A DNA stretch of 64,000 nucleotides from assembly GCA_963765585.1 (NCBI GenBank), contig CAVXXB010000015.1, forward strand, positions 124,001-188,000. Direction: 5' to 3'. A model generated the notes under the pieces. It was not told the origin of the DNA, searched no databases, and saw nothing but the letters and a program-made list of their open reading frames with translations. Position 1 is the stretch's first letter, and every line of letters begins with the position of its first letter. Below are positions 39,859 to 48,662 of the stretch, in pieces. Origin of the DNA: CAVXXB01 sp963765585. GTDB lineage: Bacteria; Calditrichota; Calditrichia; JAJRVZ01. The translations under genes and the position numbers were made by a program.

Positions 39859-40956
39859 TTAGGCCTGATATTCAGATTCACAAAGTTCTTTCAGATTCTT
39901 GGCTGATTTTGCTAATCCGATAGCAAGTTTTTTTCGAAATATGCGATCTATCATTTCCCCTAAGATCTTTCTCCTGTGGTAATGAAACTCCAACCTAAAT
40001 ATTGTACCCAGATCTCTATCCATCAAACGGAAGAATGTGGTTGCTCCGGGGAAGATGAAACTACCCTCGGCTTTTTCCGCATAGGAAATACTCTTCTCAT
40101 CTTCTTCACTTAGTATTGTTTGTAATTCAACTTTTCCACCAGGTAAATCGCACATGTGTCTGGTTCCAATTCGGTGAAGGGACTCTTTATTGTAATCTAT
40201 TTTTTTTAATCCATCTAACCAGAGAACTCGTTTATCCAAATCTATTATAATCATATATATGAAACTCATAGGTGCATTGATCTGAATTTCGACTTTTATC
40301 GGATCTGGAAATGTTTGTGGTTTGGCGACCGGTTCAACCAAAGGAATAAAATTTCGCAAATCCGAGAGCAAAATATAGTAATAAGTGAGTTCACCCAGGT
40401 GTTCATAATCCGTGCTTGTCTTATGTACTGCATCCCAATTAAACTGTGATTCGGATTCGCCGACTTGCAATTTTGAAAAATACTCTTCCGTCATTAACAG
40501 GTATTCATCACCAGAAATATCATTTTTGAGCAATCGATGAGCCACAATTACAGTTTTCCCTATAAGTTTCTTATGCCCCTTTATATCAGAGATTCTGACT
40601 TCACCAAAATGAACCAGCATTTTTATTGTCAATTGGCTGGCAGTGCTGCAGGCACCACAATGACACACCCTGTCCCGTTCAATAATCTGCAGGTATTTGT
40701 GAAATTCAATAAACATTTGTTTTGATTGCTCAGCAATGTCATATGCAGTGGGCGCATTACCAAAACGATAAAACAGCACAGCATCTCCCTCAATTTCACT
40801 GACCTGGAGATTTATCATATTTGCATCAATTATTACTTCGAGTAATTCGGATATAATATGCTGACTGTGTTCAATTTCTGTATCATTTACAAATTTTGTA
40901 AAACCGCTGATATCAGGAATAAAGATCAATCCATTCTGATTTTTCTGTTTGGCCAT
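39859..40956 (-). CDS. DUF2652 cyclase-like domain with C-terminal SRPBCC/polyketide-cyclase-like domain
   Basis: 365 residues. The N-terminal half is DUF2652, related in fold to class III nucleotide cyclases: IFIPDISGFTKFV (Asp15) and EIEGDAVLFYRF (Asp58) sit at the two metal-binding positions. GKTVIVAHRL (133-142) aligns with the GDxVNxAxRL motif, but the catalytic Asn is Ile137 while Arg141 remains. A CxCGAC cluster (98-103) could bind metal. The C-terminal half (from KVEIQINAPMSFIYMII, about 227) is START/SRPBCC-like. It may make or sense a nucleotide, or be catalytically dead; the sequence does not decide. Confidence 0.8.
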   Translation of the reverse strand: MAKQKNQNGLIFIPDISGFTKFVNDTEIEHSQHIISELLEVIIDANMINLQVSEIEGDAVLFYRFGNAPTAYDIAEQSKQMFIEFHKYLQIIERDRVCHCGACSTASQLTIKMLVHFGEVRISDIKGHKKLIGKTVIVAHRLLKNDISGDEYLLMTEEYFSKLQVGESESQFNWDAVHKTSTDYEHLGELTYYYILLSDLRNFIPLVEPVAKPQTFPDPIKVEIQINAPMSFIYMIIIDLDKRVLWLDGLKKIDYNKESLHRIGTRHMCDLPGGKVELQTILSEEDEKSISYAEKAEGSFIFPGATTFFRLMDRDLGTIFRLEFHYHRRKILGEMIDRIFRKKLAIGLAKSAKNLKELCESEYQA

Positions 40957-41165
40957 AATATTAACCTGTACCGCCTCTTATAATAAAAATCCCGATATTA
41001 TATACTTTACACTTAAATAATATACTAAAAATATATATATTACCTGAATAATTAAAAATTATTTTATGGATGTATAAATTAATAAGAATCAAAGTATTAT
41101 TGCTTTCTGCTCTCGGCTCTCCGTTGTCAGCCGATGGCCGACAGCCAATTGCGAATAACTAAATT

Positions 41166-41660
41166 ATGAAAAATTTATATTTATTGCGCCACGCCAAATC
41201 CAGTTGGAACCATCCGGAACTGGATGATTTTGAGCGACCACTGAACCAACGCGGACGTCGCGATATTCCGGTTATGGCAGGAATTGTCCGAAAACAAAAA
41301 ATTATCCCTGATTTGATTCTATCCAGCCCAGCCTCAAGAGCTGCATTCACGGCACGGACAATGGCCCAAATACTTCGATTCCCGGAAGACAGTTTACAAT
41401 ACAATAATCTTATTTATGATGCCTCTGCATCCGCACTTGTCAATATCGTCCGAAAAATAGACAGTAATATTGATAACCTGTTATTGGTCGGACATAATCC
41501 GGGTTTAACATTATTATCTAATTTTCTGGCAGATAAAAAGGTTGAGAATATTCCGACCTGTGGATTCTATGGTATGGAACTGGACATTTTGAAGTGGCAG
41601 GATATAGCAGAGAATTGTGGCCGGTTTTTGATGTTTGAATATCCAAAAAAATATCTATAG
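41166..41660 (+). CDS. sixA: SixA-type phosphohistidine phosphatase
   Basis: 164 residues, histidine-phosphatase superfamily. LYLLRHAKSSW supplies the RHG-like motif (Arg8, His9 as the phospho-acceptor), and LLLVGHNPGL the second histidine. It is minimal in length, as in SixA, which dephosphorylates histidine phosphotransfer domains. It is separated from ppk1 by a long repeat. Substrate here is unknown. Confidence 0.88.
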   Translation: MKNLYLLRHAKSSWNHPELDDFERPLNQRGRRDIPVMAGIVRKQKIIPDLILSSPASRAAFTARTMAQILRFPEDSLQYNNLIYDASASALVNIVRKIDSNIDNLLLVGHNPGLTLLSNFLADKKVENIPTCGFYGMELDILKWQDIAENCGRFLMFEYPKKYL

Positions 41661-41875
41661 GGAATAAGTTATCTTCGGTGTCATTCCGTAGGAATCTTTC
41701 CGTGGACTCTGCACCGATCATCCCAAAATATAATCCGGCAACCACATGACGGGAGGATCTCTGTGAGATGACAGATGTGATATTTTAGCTTCTATAAAGT
41801 TCTAAACACGGTAGTGTCATCCCGATAGAATCGGGATATGAAAAAATGAAAAACAGGATTAAAAGATGAAACCAT

Positions 41876-41909
41876 CCCGTACCAGCCTGGCTGCGCCAGT
41901 CTTTACGGG
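41876..41909. repeat. Palindromic (REP-like) element, copy 2
   Basis: CCCGTA (41876-41881) with TACGGG (41904-41909), inner CTGGC-TGC-GCCAG (41887-41899). Same as copy 1 read on the other strand. Confidence 0.75.
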
Positions 41910-41944
41910 ACAGGCAGAATCCTCAGAGGGAAACTCTGAGAACT

Positions 41945-42149
41945 CTAAAAGAATATCCTTTAAGAGATATTACTGAGAAAATAATTTCATGCGCTATTGA
42001 AGTTCACTCATTACTTGGGCCGGGTCTGTTAGAATATTCATATTGCCCAGGTGCTAACTTACCTGAGAGCAGAAAATCTAAAAGTCGGATTGTTGATCAA
42101 TTTTAATGTAGACAAACTAAAAGAAGGAATAAGGAGAGTTATCTTATAA
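41945..42149 (+). pseudogene. GxxExxY-family protein remnant
   Basis: Two in-frame pieces of a GxxExxY protein survive. The N-terminal piece reads LRDITEKIISCAIEVHSLLG (about 41958-42017) and runs on to PGLLEY at 42039. The C-terminal piece reads AQVLTYLRAENLKVGLLINF (from 42045) to GIRRVIL and a stop at 42149. The middle, including the nuclease-like core, is missing, and the two pieces are in different frames. No product is expected. A more decayed relic exists in copy A near 16.8 kb. Confidence 0.8.
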
Positions 42150-42226
42150 GAGATCACAGAGGGGAGATGATTAGAAATAAAATTAACATAAATAATATTA
42201 ATAATTTACTCAGTGTACTCTGCCTG

Positions 42227-42261
42227 CCCCGTAAATATGGCGAAGCCAGACTTGTACGGGG
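42227..42261. repeat. Palindromic (REP-like) element, copy 3
   Basis: CCCCGTA (42227-42233) with TACGGGG (42255-42261), inner TGGC-GAA-GCCA (42238-42248). The bases differ from copies 1 and 2, but pairing is kept. It forms the core of the 39-bp segment absent from copy A. Confidence 0.75.
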
Positions 42262-42304
42262 TGGTTATTTTTTACACTACCCTAAACACTAAAAGGTATC
42301 GTAA

Positions 42305-44356
42305 ATGAAAGAAAAAGCCCAGTTCACAAATCGAGAGATAAGTTGGCTTGGATTTAACCACCGCGTTTTGCAGGAAGCCCGTGACGAGTCCGTTCCTTTG
42401 CACGAGAAGATTAAATTCATGGCCATTTTCTCATCAAATCTGGATGAATTTTTTCGGGTGCGGGTAGCCGCTCTAAGAAACCTCCTGGCCTTGAAAGAAA
42501 AAACCATCAAGAAACTGGATTTTGATCCGGCAGAATTATTAAATCAAATTCATGAATATGTCAACCAGCAGCAAGAGGAATTGGGTGATACCTATCGAAA
42601 CATTATATTAAAAAATTTAGAAAAAAATAATATCTTTCTTACTAAACCAGATCAATTAAACGAAGTGCAAAAAGAATATATCCGGCAGTATTTTGATGAT
42701 GAAATATATCCTTTTTTACAACCGATCTTTATATTTAAAAACAGAGTCACCTATTTTTTGCAAAATCATGCGTTGTATTTTGCAGTAAAACTCTATTCTT
42801 TGGATTCCGCCAATACTAAGACTGCACGGGCCAGATATGCCCTGATAGAATTCCCGACTCGATTTGTCCCCCGCTTTATCCTTCTGCCACAAGAGGCAGA
42901 TTGTCATTATATCATGTTTCTTGATGATATTATTCACGCTCACTTGCCTACGATTTTTCCTGGCTACAAAGTCGACTCGGCTTATGCCATAAAATTAACC
43001 CGGGATGCAGAGATCTATATAGACGATGAATTCAGCGGCGACCTGGTAGACAAGATTCGAAAAGGCATCAGTCGTCGTAAGACCGGTGTACCATCACGTT
43101 TTCTTTATGATCTTAATATGCCAAAATCATTTATTAAATTTTTGACCGAAGCATTGCACCTTAGCAAAGAAGATCTGATTCCCGGCGGCAGATATCATAA
43201 TTTTAGTGATTTCTTCTCCTTTCCTGTGCTGGGCCCAGACAATTTGCGTTATAAAAACCTGCCGCCGATACAGAGTAAGTCTCTGTCAAAGAAAAAAGAT
43301 GTTTTTAAAGCCATCGAAACAAAAGATATTTTGCTACATTTTCCATACCATAGTTATCAGCCGGTGTTAGATTTCCTGCGATCCGCGGCTGAAGATCGTC
43401 TGGTTTCAGAAATTTATATGACACTCTACCGGGTCTCTTCCGGATCACAGATCATCAGTAATTTGCGGCTTGCTGCGCAGAATGGTAAAAAAGTAACGGT
43501 TTTTGTGGAAATAAAAGCCCGGTTTGATGAAGAATCCAATATTAAATGGGCAGAAGAATTAAAGCGGGCCGGAGTGAATGTGCTCTATAGTTTTCCGGGT
43601 TTAAAGGTACATGCCAAACTATGTCTGATTAAGAGAGATGGTCGAAATTATGTGTATTTATCTACAGGAAACTTTAATGAAAAAACTTCCAATATTTATA
43701 CGGATTTTGGATTGTTCAGCTGCCGGCAGAGCATTACAACGGAGGTCAACAAAGTATTTTCGTATCTGACCCAGATCGACATGGATCCGGAATTTAAAAC
43801 ATTATTGGTGGCGCCGTTTAATATGCGCGAGACTTTCTCTGAGTTGATTGATAATGAAATAAAAAATGCAGGAGAAGGAAAACCGGCATCCATCATGCTA
43901 AAACTTAACAGTTTGGAAGATAGAAAAATTATTCAAAAACTATACCGTGCCAGTCAGGCTGGTGTTAAAGTTGATCTGATAATCCGTGGCATTTGCTGTT
44001 TGGTACCCGGGGTAAAGAATCTCAGTGAAAATATAAATATAGTCAGTATTGTAGACAGGTATCTTGAACACACCCGCATAATTGTCTTTCACAATTCCGG
44101 TCGGAAAAAGGTGTTCATTGGATCTGCCGATTGGATGAAACGAAATCTGAGCCGCAGAATTGAGGTGGTGTTTCCGATTCTGGATAAAGATATAAGGAAA
44201 AATATCTTAGCCATACTTGATCTTCAAATGCGGGATAATACCAAGGCGCGAATGATCACTGCGAAATTGAAAAATCTTTACCGGCAAACGGACGCCGAAG
44301 AAAAACTAAATGCGCAAACAGAGACATATCGTTTGATAGAAGCATTGGATATTTAA
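42305..44356 (+). CDS. ppk: Polyphosphate kinase 1
   Basis: 683 residues, full PPK1 length. N domain: FTNREISWLGFNHRVLQEA. Catalytic C1/C2 domains: FPGLKVHAKLCLIKRDG with His436 (the phosphorylated histidine in PPK1) and VDRYLEHTRIIVFHNSGRKK with His589, plus FIGSADWMKRNLSRRIEVVF. It reversibly polymerises the ATP gamma-phosphate into polyphosphate. It lies downstream of sixA after a repeat and upstream of a convergent HAD gene. A CHAD protein that could bind its product is encoded at 28-29.5 kb. Confidence 0.96.
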   Translation: MKEKAQFTNREISWLGFNHRVLQEARDESVPLHEKIKFMAIFSSNLDEFFRVRVAALRNLLALKEKTIKKLDFDPAELLNQIHEYVNQQQEELGDTYRNIILKNLEKNNIFLTKPDQLNEVQKEYIRQYFDDEIYPFLQPIFIFKNRVTYFLQNHALYFAVKLYSLDSANTKTARARYALIEFPTRFVPRFILLPQEADCHYIMFLDDIIHAHLPTIFPGYKVDSAYAIKLTRDAEIYIDDEFSGDLVDKIRKGISRRKTGVPSRFLYDLNMPKSFIKFLTEALHLSKEDLIPGGRYHNFSDFFSFPVLGPDNLRYKNLPPIQSKSLSKKKDVFKAIETKDILLHFPYHSYQPVLDFLRSAAEDRLVSEIYMTLYRVSSGSQIISNLRLAAQNGKKVTVFVEIKARFDEESNIKWAEELKRAGVNVLYSFPGLKVHAKLCLIKRDGRNYVYLSTGNFNEKTSNIYTDFGLFSCRQSITTEVNKVFSYLTQIDMDPEFKTLLVAPFNMRETFSELIDNEIKNAGEGKPASIMLKLNSLEDRKIIQKLYRASQAGVKVDLIIRGICCLVPGVKNLSENINIVSIVDRYLEHTRIIVFHNSGRKKVFIGSADWMKRNLSRRIEVVFPILDKDIRKNILAILDLQMRDNTKARMITAKLKNLYRQTDAEEKLNAQTETYRLIEALDI

Positions 44357-44387
44357 CATAGTCCTCAACCGAATGAATTGATCGGCC

Positions 44388-45050
44388 CTAAATGAGCGCC
44401 GGCTTTTTTTTAATCATCGCATATATATTCTGCCGCAACTCATACATATCTTTAACTATTATATCCGCTTCATGCAAAATATCCGGTGTAACCGTTGTCG
44501 TCACACCAATCACAAACATACCAGCCTGTTTGCCTGCCCGTACACCCAGCGGGGCATTTTCGACGACGATACATTCTTCCGGTTTAAGGTTTAGAATTTC
44601 AGATCCTTTCAGATAAGGCTCCGGATAGGGTTTTGTATTTTCTACATCATCGGATGAAACCACCCCTGAAAAATAGTCTTTAAAATAGGTGTCCAGTAAT
44701 TTCCGGACACGATCGCGATCGCCACCGGTTACAACCGCAATCGGGATTTTTTGCTCTTTTAGAAAATCCAGCAGATCAAATAATCCATCATAAAACTCGG
44801 GTTTAAATATGCTATTATAATATTTTATTTTCTTTTCCATCAATATGGGTTGTAATGAAGGATCCAATCCAAAACGCTTTACCAGCTCTTCAACCACAGA
44901 TTTAACACCACGTCCTTCCAACTGATAAAAATGCTCAGGCCGTATTTCTGCATCCCATTCCTTAAACGCATATTGCCAGGCTTCCAGATGCTGCTCCATA
45001 CTTTTAACCAGTACGCCATCCAGATCGAAAAGAACTCCTTTTACATCCAT
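44388..45050 (-). CDS. HAD-superfamily phosphatase/phosphomutase (beta-phosphoglucomutase-like)
   Basis: 220 residues. HAD motif I VLFDLDGVLVKS (nucleophile Asp and DGV), motif II VVTGGD, motif III/IV KPYPEPYLKGSEIL and VVENAPLGVRAGKQAGMFVI. The DGVLVKSMEQHLEAW opening is typical of the beta-PGM/phosphatase subgroup with a helical cap. The ATG at 45050 is preferred; a TTG three codons earlier sits on the ribosome-binding site. Convergent with ppk1, 31 bases apart. Substrate unknown. Confidence 0.85.
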   Translation of the reverse strand: MDVKGVLFDLDGVLVKSMEQHLEAWQYAFKEWDAEIRPEHFYQLEGRGVKSVVEELVKRFGLDPSLQPILMEKKIKYYNSIFKPEFYDGLFDLLDFLKEQKIPIAVVTGGDRDRVRKLLDTYFKDYFSGVVSSDDVENTKPYPEPYLKGSEILNLKPEECIVVENAPLGVRAGKQAGMFVIGVTTTVTPDILHEADIIVKDMYELRQNIYAMIKKKPALI

Positions 45051-45117
45051 GTTTTGCAATTCCTATAAATAAATTTCACTTATAAATCCCTCTCTCATTG
45101 GGATGAAGATGATTAGA

Positions 45118-45219
45118 AATTAGAGATTAGAGGTTGGAGATTAAAAAAATGGGAGTTAGAACCTGCTCATCGCCAACAGCCAACGTTCATTTCTCATCTC
45201 TCATTTCTAATCTCTAATT
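45118..45219. repeat. Intergenic inverted repeat (AATTAGAGATTAGA type)
   Basis: The perfect 14-bp arms AATTAGAGATTAGA (45118-45131) and TCTAATCTCTAATT (45206-45219) flank sequence containing CGCCAACAGCCAAC. Related arms recur in other spacers, for example 38428-38450 and 61252-61325. No coding content. Confidence 0.6.
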
Positions 45220-45257
45220 GAATATCCTGCATGCGAGTAATTATTAATAATAGCTGT

Positions 45258-46172
45258 TCAGGCAATCGGCTTGCGTTTGCGGCGGTATCGCTCAAACAGG
45301 TTGGCATCCAGCTTTTCCATGTATGCTTCCTGTTCCCATATGATACCTTTTTCTTTTGGCAGGAATTGGCGGACATATTCGGCTATAAAAAGACAACGTA
45401 CAAAATGCCGGTATTTTTCTGAGGCATAATATTTAACCTGCAAAATACGCTCATTGCGTTCTTTCTGCTGCATTACCTGGAAGAAGGTGATATCTTCCAG
45501 CCAGACTAACCAGTTACGGAACCAGGCTTCAAACGGAACCATCCAGACACCGACTTCCCCTTTGCCATGCACTGAATTTAATTTTCCATACAAATTTTTG
45601 ATCTGAGAGGACCCAATATCGTCAGGCAGTACCTGATTACCACCAAGAAACAGCGTCTGTGTCAGATATGCGAGCCCCTTGTCCTCGTCATTAATTGCAT
45701 ACAAAGATTTACTAAGAAATATTCTTCCCAGCAGATGGTCTGGTTGATGATTCAGGACAATATTGAGATTTTCCTGGGCCTTGTCATATCTTTTATCGAT
45801 GTAGCAAAATATACCCGTAGCAATATCAAATGAGACCGTTTGTTTACTGGAAAGAAATATTCTTGCATATAGCTGTTCAATTAACTTAAAGGCATAAGGA
45901 CTTAATTCGTTTGAATGCAGCTTCTGACGCAACCTCAGCCAGTCTTCAAAATATTCCTGTGGATCTGAAAATTTGGTCGATAAAAAATTATTTAATAAGT
46001 ATGAAAGATCCTGGGAAACACGCTGCCAGTTTTTGGCTCCGGTGATATGAGCGTACTCCTTCCATAGCTTCAAAGCATCCTCATATTCACGATTGAAGAA
46101 TTTTTTTTCTGCCTGATCTACCAGGTTATCAAAAGAGGACCAGATAGAAACTTGTTTCGCTTGATCTTCCAT
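45258..46172 (-). CDS. TPR-like protein of unknown function
   Basis: 304 residues, soluble, strongly helical. At least two tetratricopeptide-like units are visible (KKFFNREYEDALKLWKEYAH near 23-42, and YIDKRYDKAQENLNIVLNHQ near 127-146). The C-terminus is basic (RYRRKRKP). No enzyme motif. It lies upstream of the HAD gene on the same strand with a repeat between them, and near the diguanylate cyclase. Presumably a protein-interaction scaffold; partner unknown. Confidence 0.7.
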   Translation of the reverse strand: MEDQAKQVSIWSSFDNLVDQAEKKFFNREYEDALKLWKEYAHITGAKNWQRVSQDLSYLLNNFLSTKFSDPQEYFEDWLRLRQKLHSNELSPYAFKLIEQLYARIFLSSKQTVSFDIATGIFCYIDKRYDKAQENLNIVLNHQPDHLLGRIFLSKSLYAINDEDKGLAYLTQTLFLGGNQVLPDDIGSSQIKNLYGKLNSVHGKGEVGVWMVPFEAWFRNWLVWLEDITFFQVMQQKERNERILQVKYYASEKYRHFVRCLFIAEYVRQFLPKEKGIIWEQEAYMEKLDANLFERYRRKRKPIA

Positions 46173-46280
46173 GGCTAAAAATTATATTCTGTTTTTTTAT
46201 TTAACAAGTTATTTTTACATTATTTAAAACATTTTTTATCAATGGTTTATTCAATAAATTTTCTTACCTGAATTATTTAT

Positions 46281-46406
46281 AACCACTAAGTCACCAAGAC
46301 ACAAAGTTATAAAATATAATGGTTTATCAGAAATATTCATAATTTCTGTGTTTTTATGATAATTTTAAGATCCTTTTTTCTTTGTATCTCAGAGCCTTTG
46401 TGTAAA
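46281..46406. repeat. Intergenic inverted repeat (CACTAAGTCACCAAGACACA type)
   Basis: Left arm AACCACTAAGTCACCAAGAC followed by ACAAAG (46281-46306), right arm TTTGTATCTCAGAGCCTTTG then TGTAAA (46381-46406); they are imperfect inverted repeats. They occupy the 292-base spacer between the TPR and GGDEF genes, which has no other visible content. Confidence 0.5.
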
Positions 46407-46464
46407 AATTTTATATTCATCAAGTTAATTTTTATAAACCTAACATAATATTATTTTATTTCAA

Positions 46465-47424
46465 TTAGTTACGCATTTCATCTGCAAAACAACACACCCG
46501 GTTTCGGCCTTGTTTTTTAGCGTGATACAAAGCCGCATCCGCTCTCCTGATCAATTCAGCTATTGAAAGCCCTTTTTGCATTCGCTCAATACCGGCGCTA
46601 AAAGTGAATTTAATTTTTTTACCCTCATATTCCACAGTTGTTCCCTGTACTTCCATGAGTATCCGCTCAACAAGTGATTGGATATCTTCAAGCGTATCGC
46701 CATTTGCCACCATGGCAAACTCTTCTCCACCATAGCGGAATATTGAATCTTCCAATCGAACATTTCGCTTCAGAATATTGCTGAATTCCCTCAACACCTG
46801 ATCACCGGCAGAATGTCCATAGGTATCATTAAGTTTTTTAAAATGATCAAGATCCATCATAACCAGTGATATTGGTATCTGCTTCTGCTCAAATAATTCT
46901 TTTGCCCTGGTGATTACTTCATCAAATGTTCGGCGGTTTAGCAGTTTCGTTAAAGCATCCGTATTCGCTTCTTCACGGAATTCACGGACATATTCTGTCA
47001 ATTCATCAATCAATTCGTTAGGCCGGGATACTGATAGAAATCGTTTAAAAGCTTTACGTACAATTTCCAGAATTCGTTGCTTTTCAACCGGTAAACTCAA
47101 AAAATAGTTGATATGTGCCTTATTAACTGATTCTTCAACATATTCTGACGAAATTGTCGAACTAAGTAAAATACGCTGAATATTTGGATACTGGCGCATG
47201 ATATATCTTAAAAAGGGCACCGCATCATTATTATTTTCATCATTGAGCATCAATAATGCGCCCACCTCATTTTCTTTCAGAAAATTCATGGTGGATATTT
47301 TATCAGCAGAAATATAGATGTCAATATCATATTGAGCCAAATACTCTGAGTGGAGAGCAAATTGTGTTGGCCTTGGTAAATATATAACCAGGTATATTTT
47401 ATTACGACTATGACGACGCAGCAT
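46465..47424 (-). CDS. Diguanylate cyclase with degenerate receiver-like N-terminus
   Basis: 319 residues. The C-terminal GGDEF domain has TDALTKLLNRRTFDE, MMDLDHFKKLNDTYGHSAGD and active-site GGEEF (232-236). An RxxD inhibitory c-di-GMP site, RLED (223-226), lies exactly five residues upstream. The N-terminal 130 residues look like a receiver fold, but the acidic pair is missing and the Lys-Pro motif is replaced by SLP, so phosphorylation is doubtful. It probably makes cyclic di-GMP with product inhibition. It follows pyrG by 20 bases, likely in the gatC-kdsB-pyrG row. Confidence 0.9.
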   Translation of the reverse strand: MLRRHSRNKIYLVIYLPRPTQFALHSEYLAQYDIDIYISADKISTMNFLKENEVGALLMLNDENNNDAVPFLRYIMRQYPNIQRILLSSTISSEYVEESVNKAHINYFLSLPVEKQRILEIVRKAFKRFLSVSRPNELIDELTEYVREFREEANTDALTKLLNRRTFDEVITRAKELFEQKQIPISLVMMDLDHFKKLNDTYGHSAGDQVLREFSNILKRNVRLEDSIFRYGGEEFAMVANGDTLEDIQSLVERILMEVQGTTVEYEGKKIKFTFSAGIERMQKGLSIAELIRRADAALYHAKKQGRNRVCCFADEMRN

Positions 47425-47443
47425 AATTTATGTAATCATTCTT

Positions 47444-48640
47444 TTAATGCGAATCATGAAATTCCAGAGATGCCCGGACAAATTCGCGAAATAACGGATG
47501 AGCACGCATGGCTCTGGATTTTAATTCGGGGTGAAATTGACACGTCACATACCAGGGATGATCGGGTAATTCGATCATTTCAACTAAAGAGTCATCCGGC
47601 GCTGTCCCACTGATTATCAGGCCATTTTTTGTCAAGATATCCCTATATTCATTATTGACTTCATAACGATGCCGATGCCTTTCACTTATCAGAGAATCGT
47701 CATAGGCACTCTCGGCCTTGGTTTCCGGTAAAATCTTACAATCATAGGTTCCCAGGCGCATAGTGCCACCCTTTTGCTTTACCGATTTTTGCCCCTCCAT
47801 GATATCTATTACCGGATATTTGGTATTCGGATCAAATTCAGAACTGTTGGCATTTTCCAGACCGACCACATTACGTGCGAATTCAATGACCGCACATTGC
47901 AGGCCAAGACAAATTCCAAAAAATGGAATATTGTTTTCGCGTGCATAACGGATAGTATTTAATTTTCCTTCAATGCCCCGTTCACCAAATCCCCCGGGAA
48001 CCAGAATGCCTGCGACATCCGACAAATATTTCGCCTCATCACCCGGAGTCACTTCTTCGGTGTTTACCCATTTTAATTTGACCCGTACATCATTTTCAAA
48101 TCCGGCATGGACAAATGCCTCCATAATACTCTTATAGGCATCCGGCAGAGCAACATACTTTCCACATATGGCGATTTGAATTTCCTTATTATGTGATTTA
48201 AAACGGTCAATAATTTCCTGCCAATGAGACAGTTCCGGCGTGACCTCCGTAAGTCCGAAATGTTTGGCAATCAGTTTATCCACACCCTGGCGGGCGAAGA
48301 TCAGTGGTACTTCATAAATGGTTTCAACATCAATTGCCTCAATTACCGCCTCAGAACGAACATTACAGAATAATGCAATCTTGGCCTTGACACCATCCGG
48401 TAATGTGCGGTCAGAACGGCACACCAATAAATCCGGTTGGATACCAATTTCACGGAGACGCATCACCGAGTGCTGAGTCGGTTTTGTTTTTAATTCATCG
48501 GCATTTTTGATAAACGGCACCAAAGTCAGATGCGCAAAAATAGTATTTTCGTGCCCTTCTTCCAGGCCAAACTGCCTGATGGCTTCGAGGAAGGGCAAAC
48601 TTTCAATATCACCAACCGTACCACCAATTTCGACAATCAC
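47444..48640 (-). CDS. pyrG: CTP synthase, C-terminal part (frameshifted gene)
   Basis: Carries the rest of the synthetase domain (VEIGGTVGDIESLPFLEAIR) and the glutamine amidotransferase domain (GICLGLQCAVIEFARN with catalytic Cys, HPELKSR). It makes CTP from UTP. The frame is open upstream of the apparent ATG to about 48671 and reads ETVNKNNDLDVVIVEIGG, joining the N-terminal fragment. The gene is therefore one CTP synthase of about 535 residues with one extra base near 48663-48677. Confidence 0.9.
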   Translation of the reverse strand: MIVEIGGTVGDIESLPFLEAIRQFGLEEGHENTIFAHLTLVPFIKNADELKTKPTQHSVMRLREIGIQPDLLVCRSDRTLPDGVKAKIALFCNVRSEAVIEAIDVETIYEVPLIFARQGVDKLIAKHFGLTEVTPELSHWQEIIDRFKSHNKEIQIAICGKYVALPDAYKSIMEAFVHAGFENDVRVKLKWVNTEEVTPGDEAKYLSDVAGILVPGGFGERGIEGKLNTIRYARENNIPFFGICLGLQCAVIEFARNVVGLENANSSEFDPNTKYPVIDIMEGQKSVKQKGGTMRLGTYDCKILPETKAESAYDDSLISERHRHRYEVNNEYRDILTKNGLIISGTAPDDSLVEMIELPDHPWYVTCQFHPELKSRAMRAHPLFREFVRASLEFHDSH

Positions 48641-48662
48641 TACATCCAGATCATTATTTTTA

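Larger units (their letters stand above)
41813..42280 (+). repeat. Long dispersed repeat, copy B, with GxxExxY relic and two palindromic elements
   Basis: Matches copy A (16707-17003) in inverted orientation. It starts at AGTGTCATCCCGATAGAATC and ends at TTTTTTACACTAC. Relative to copy A it keeps 133 bp between two TCTAAAAG motifs (41944 and 42077) and has an extra 39 bp (42221-42259) that is a palindromic element. The spacer 41661-42304 has no intact gene; its left part (41680-41780) holds another degenerate repeat of the GTCATTCCG type. Confidence 0.82.

Noticed and set aside
38512..40956. Calling this a proven Pycsar defence operon
   Set aside because: The genes are convergent, the effector has an HD domain instead of a cNMP-binding domain, and the cyclase-like partner lacks the catalytic Asn. 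Kept only as a hypothesis.
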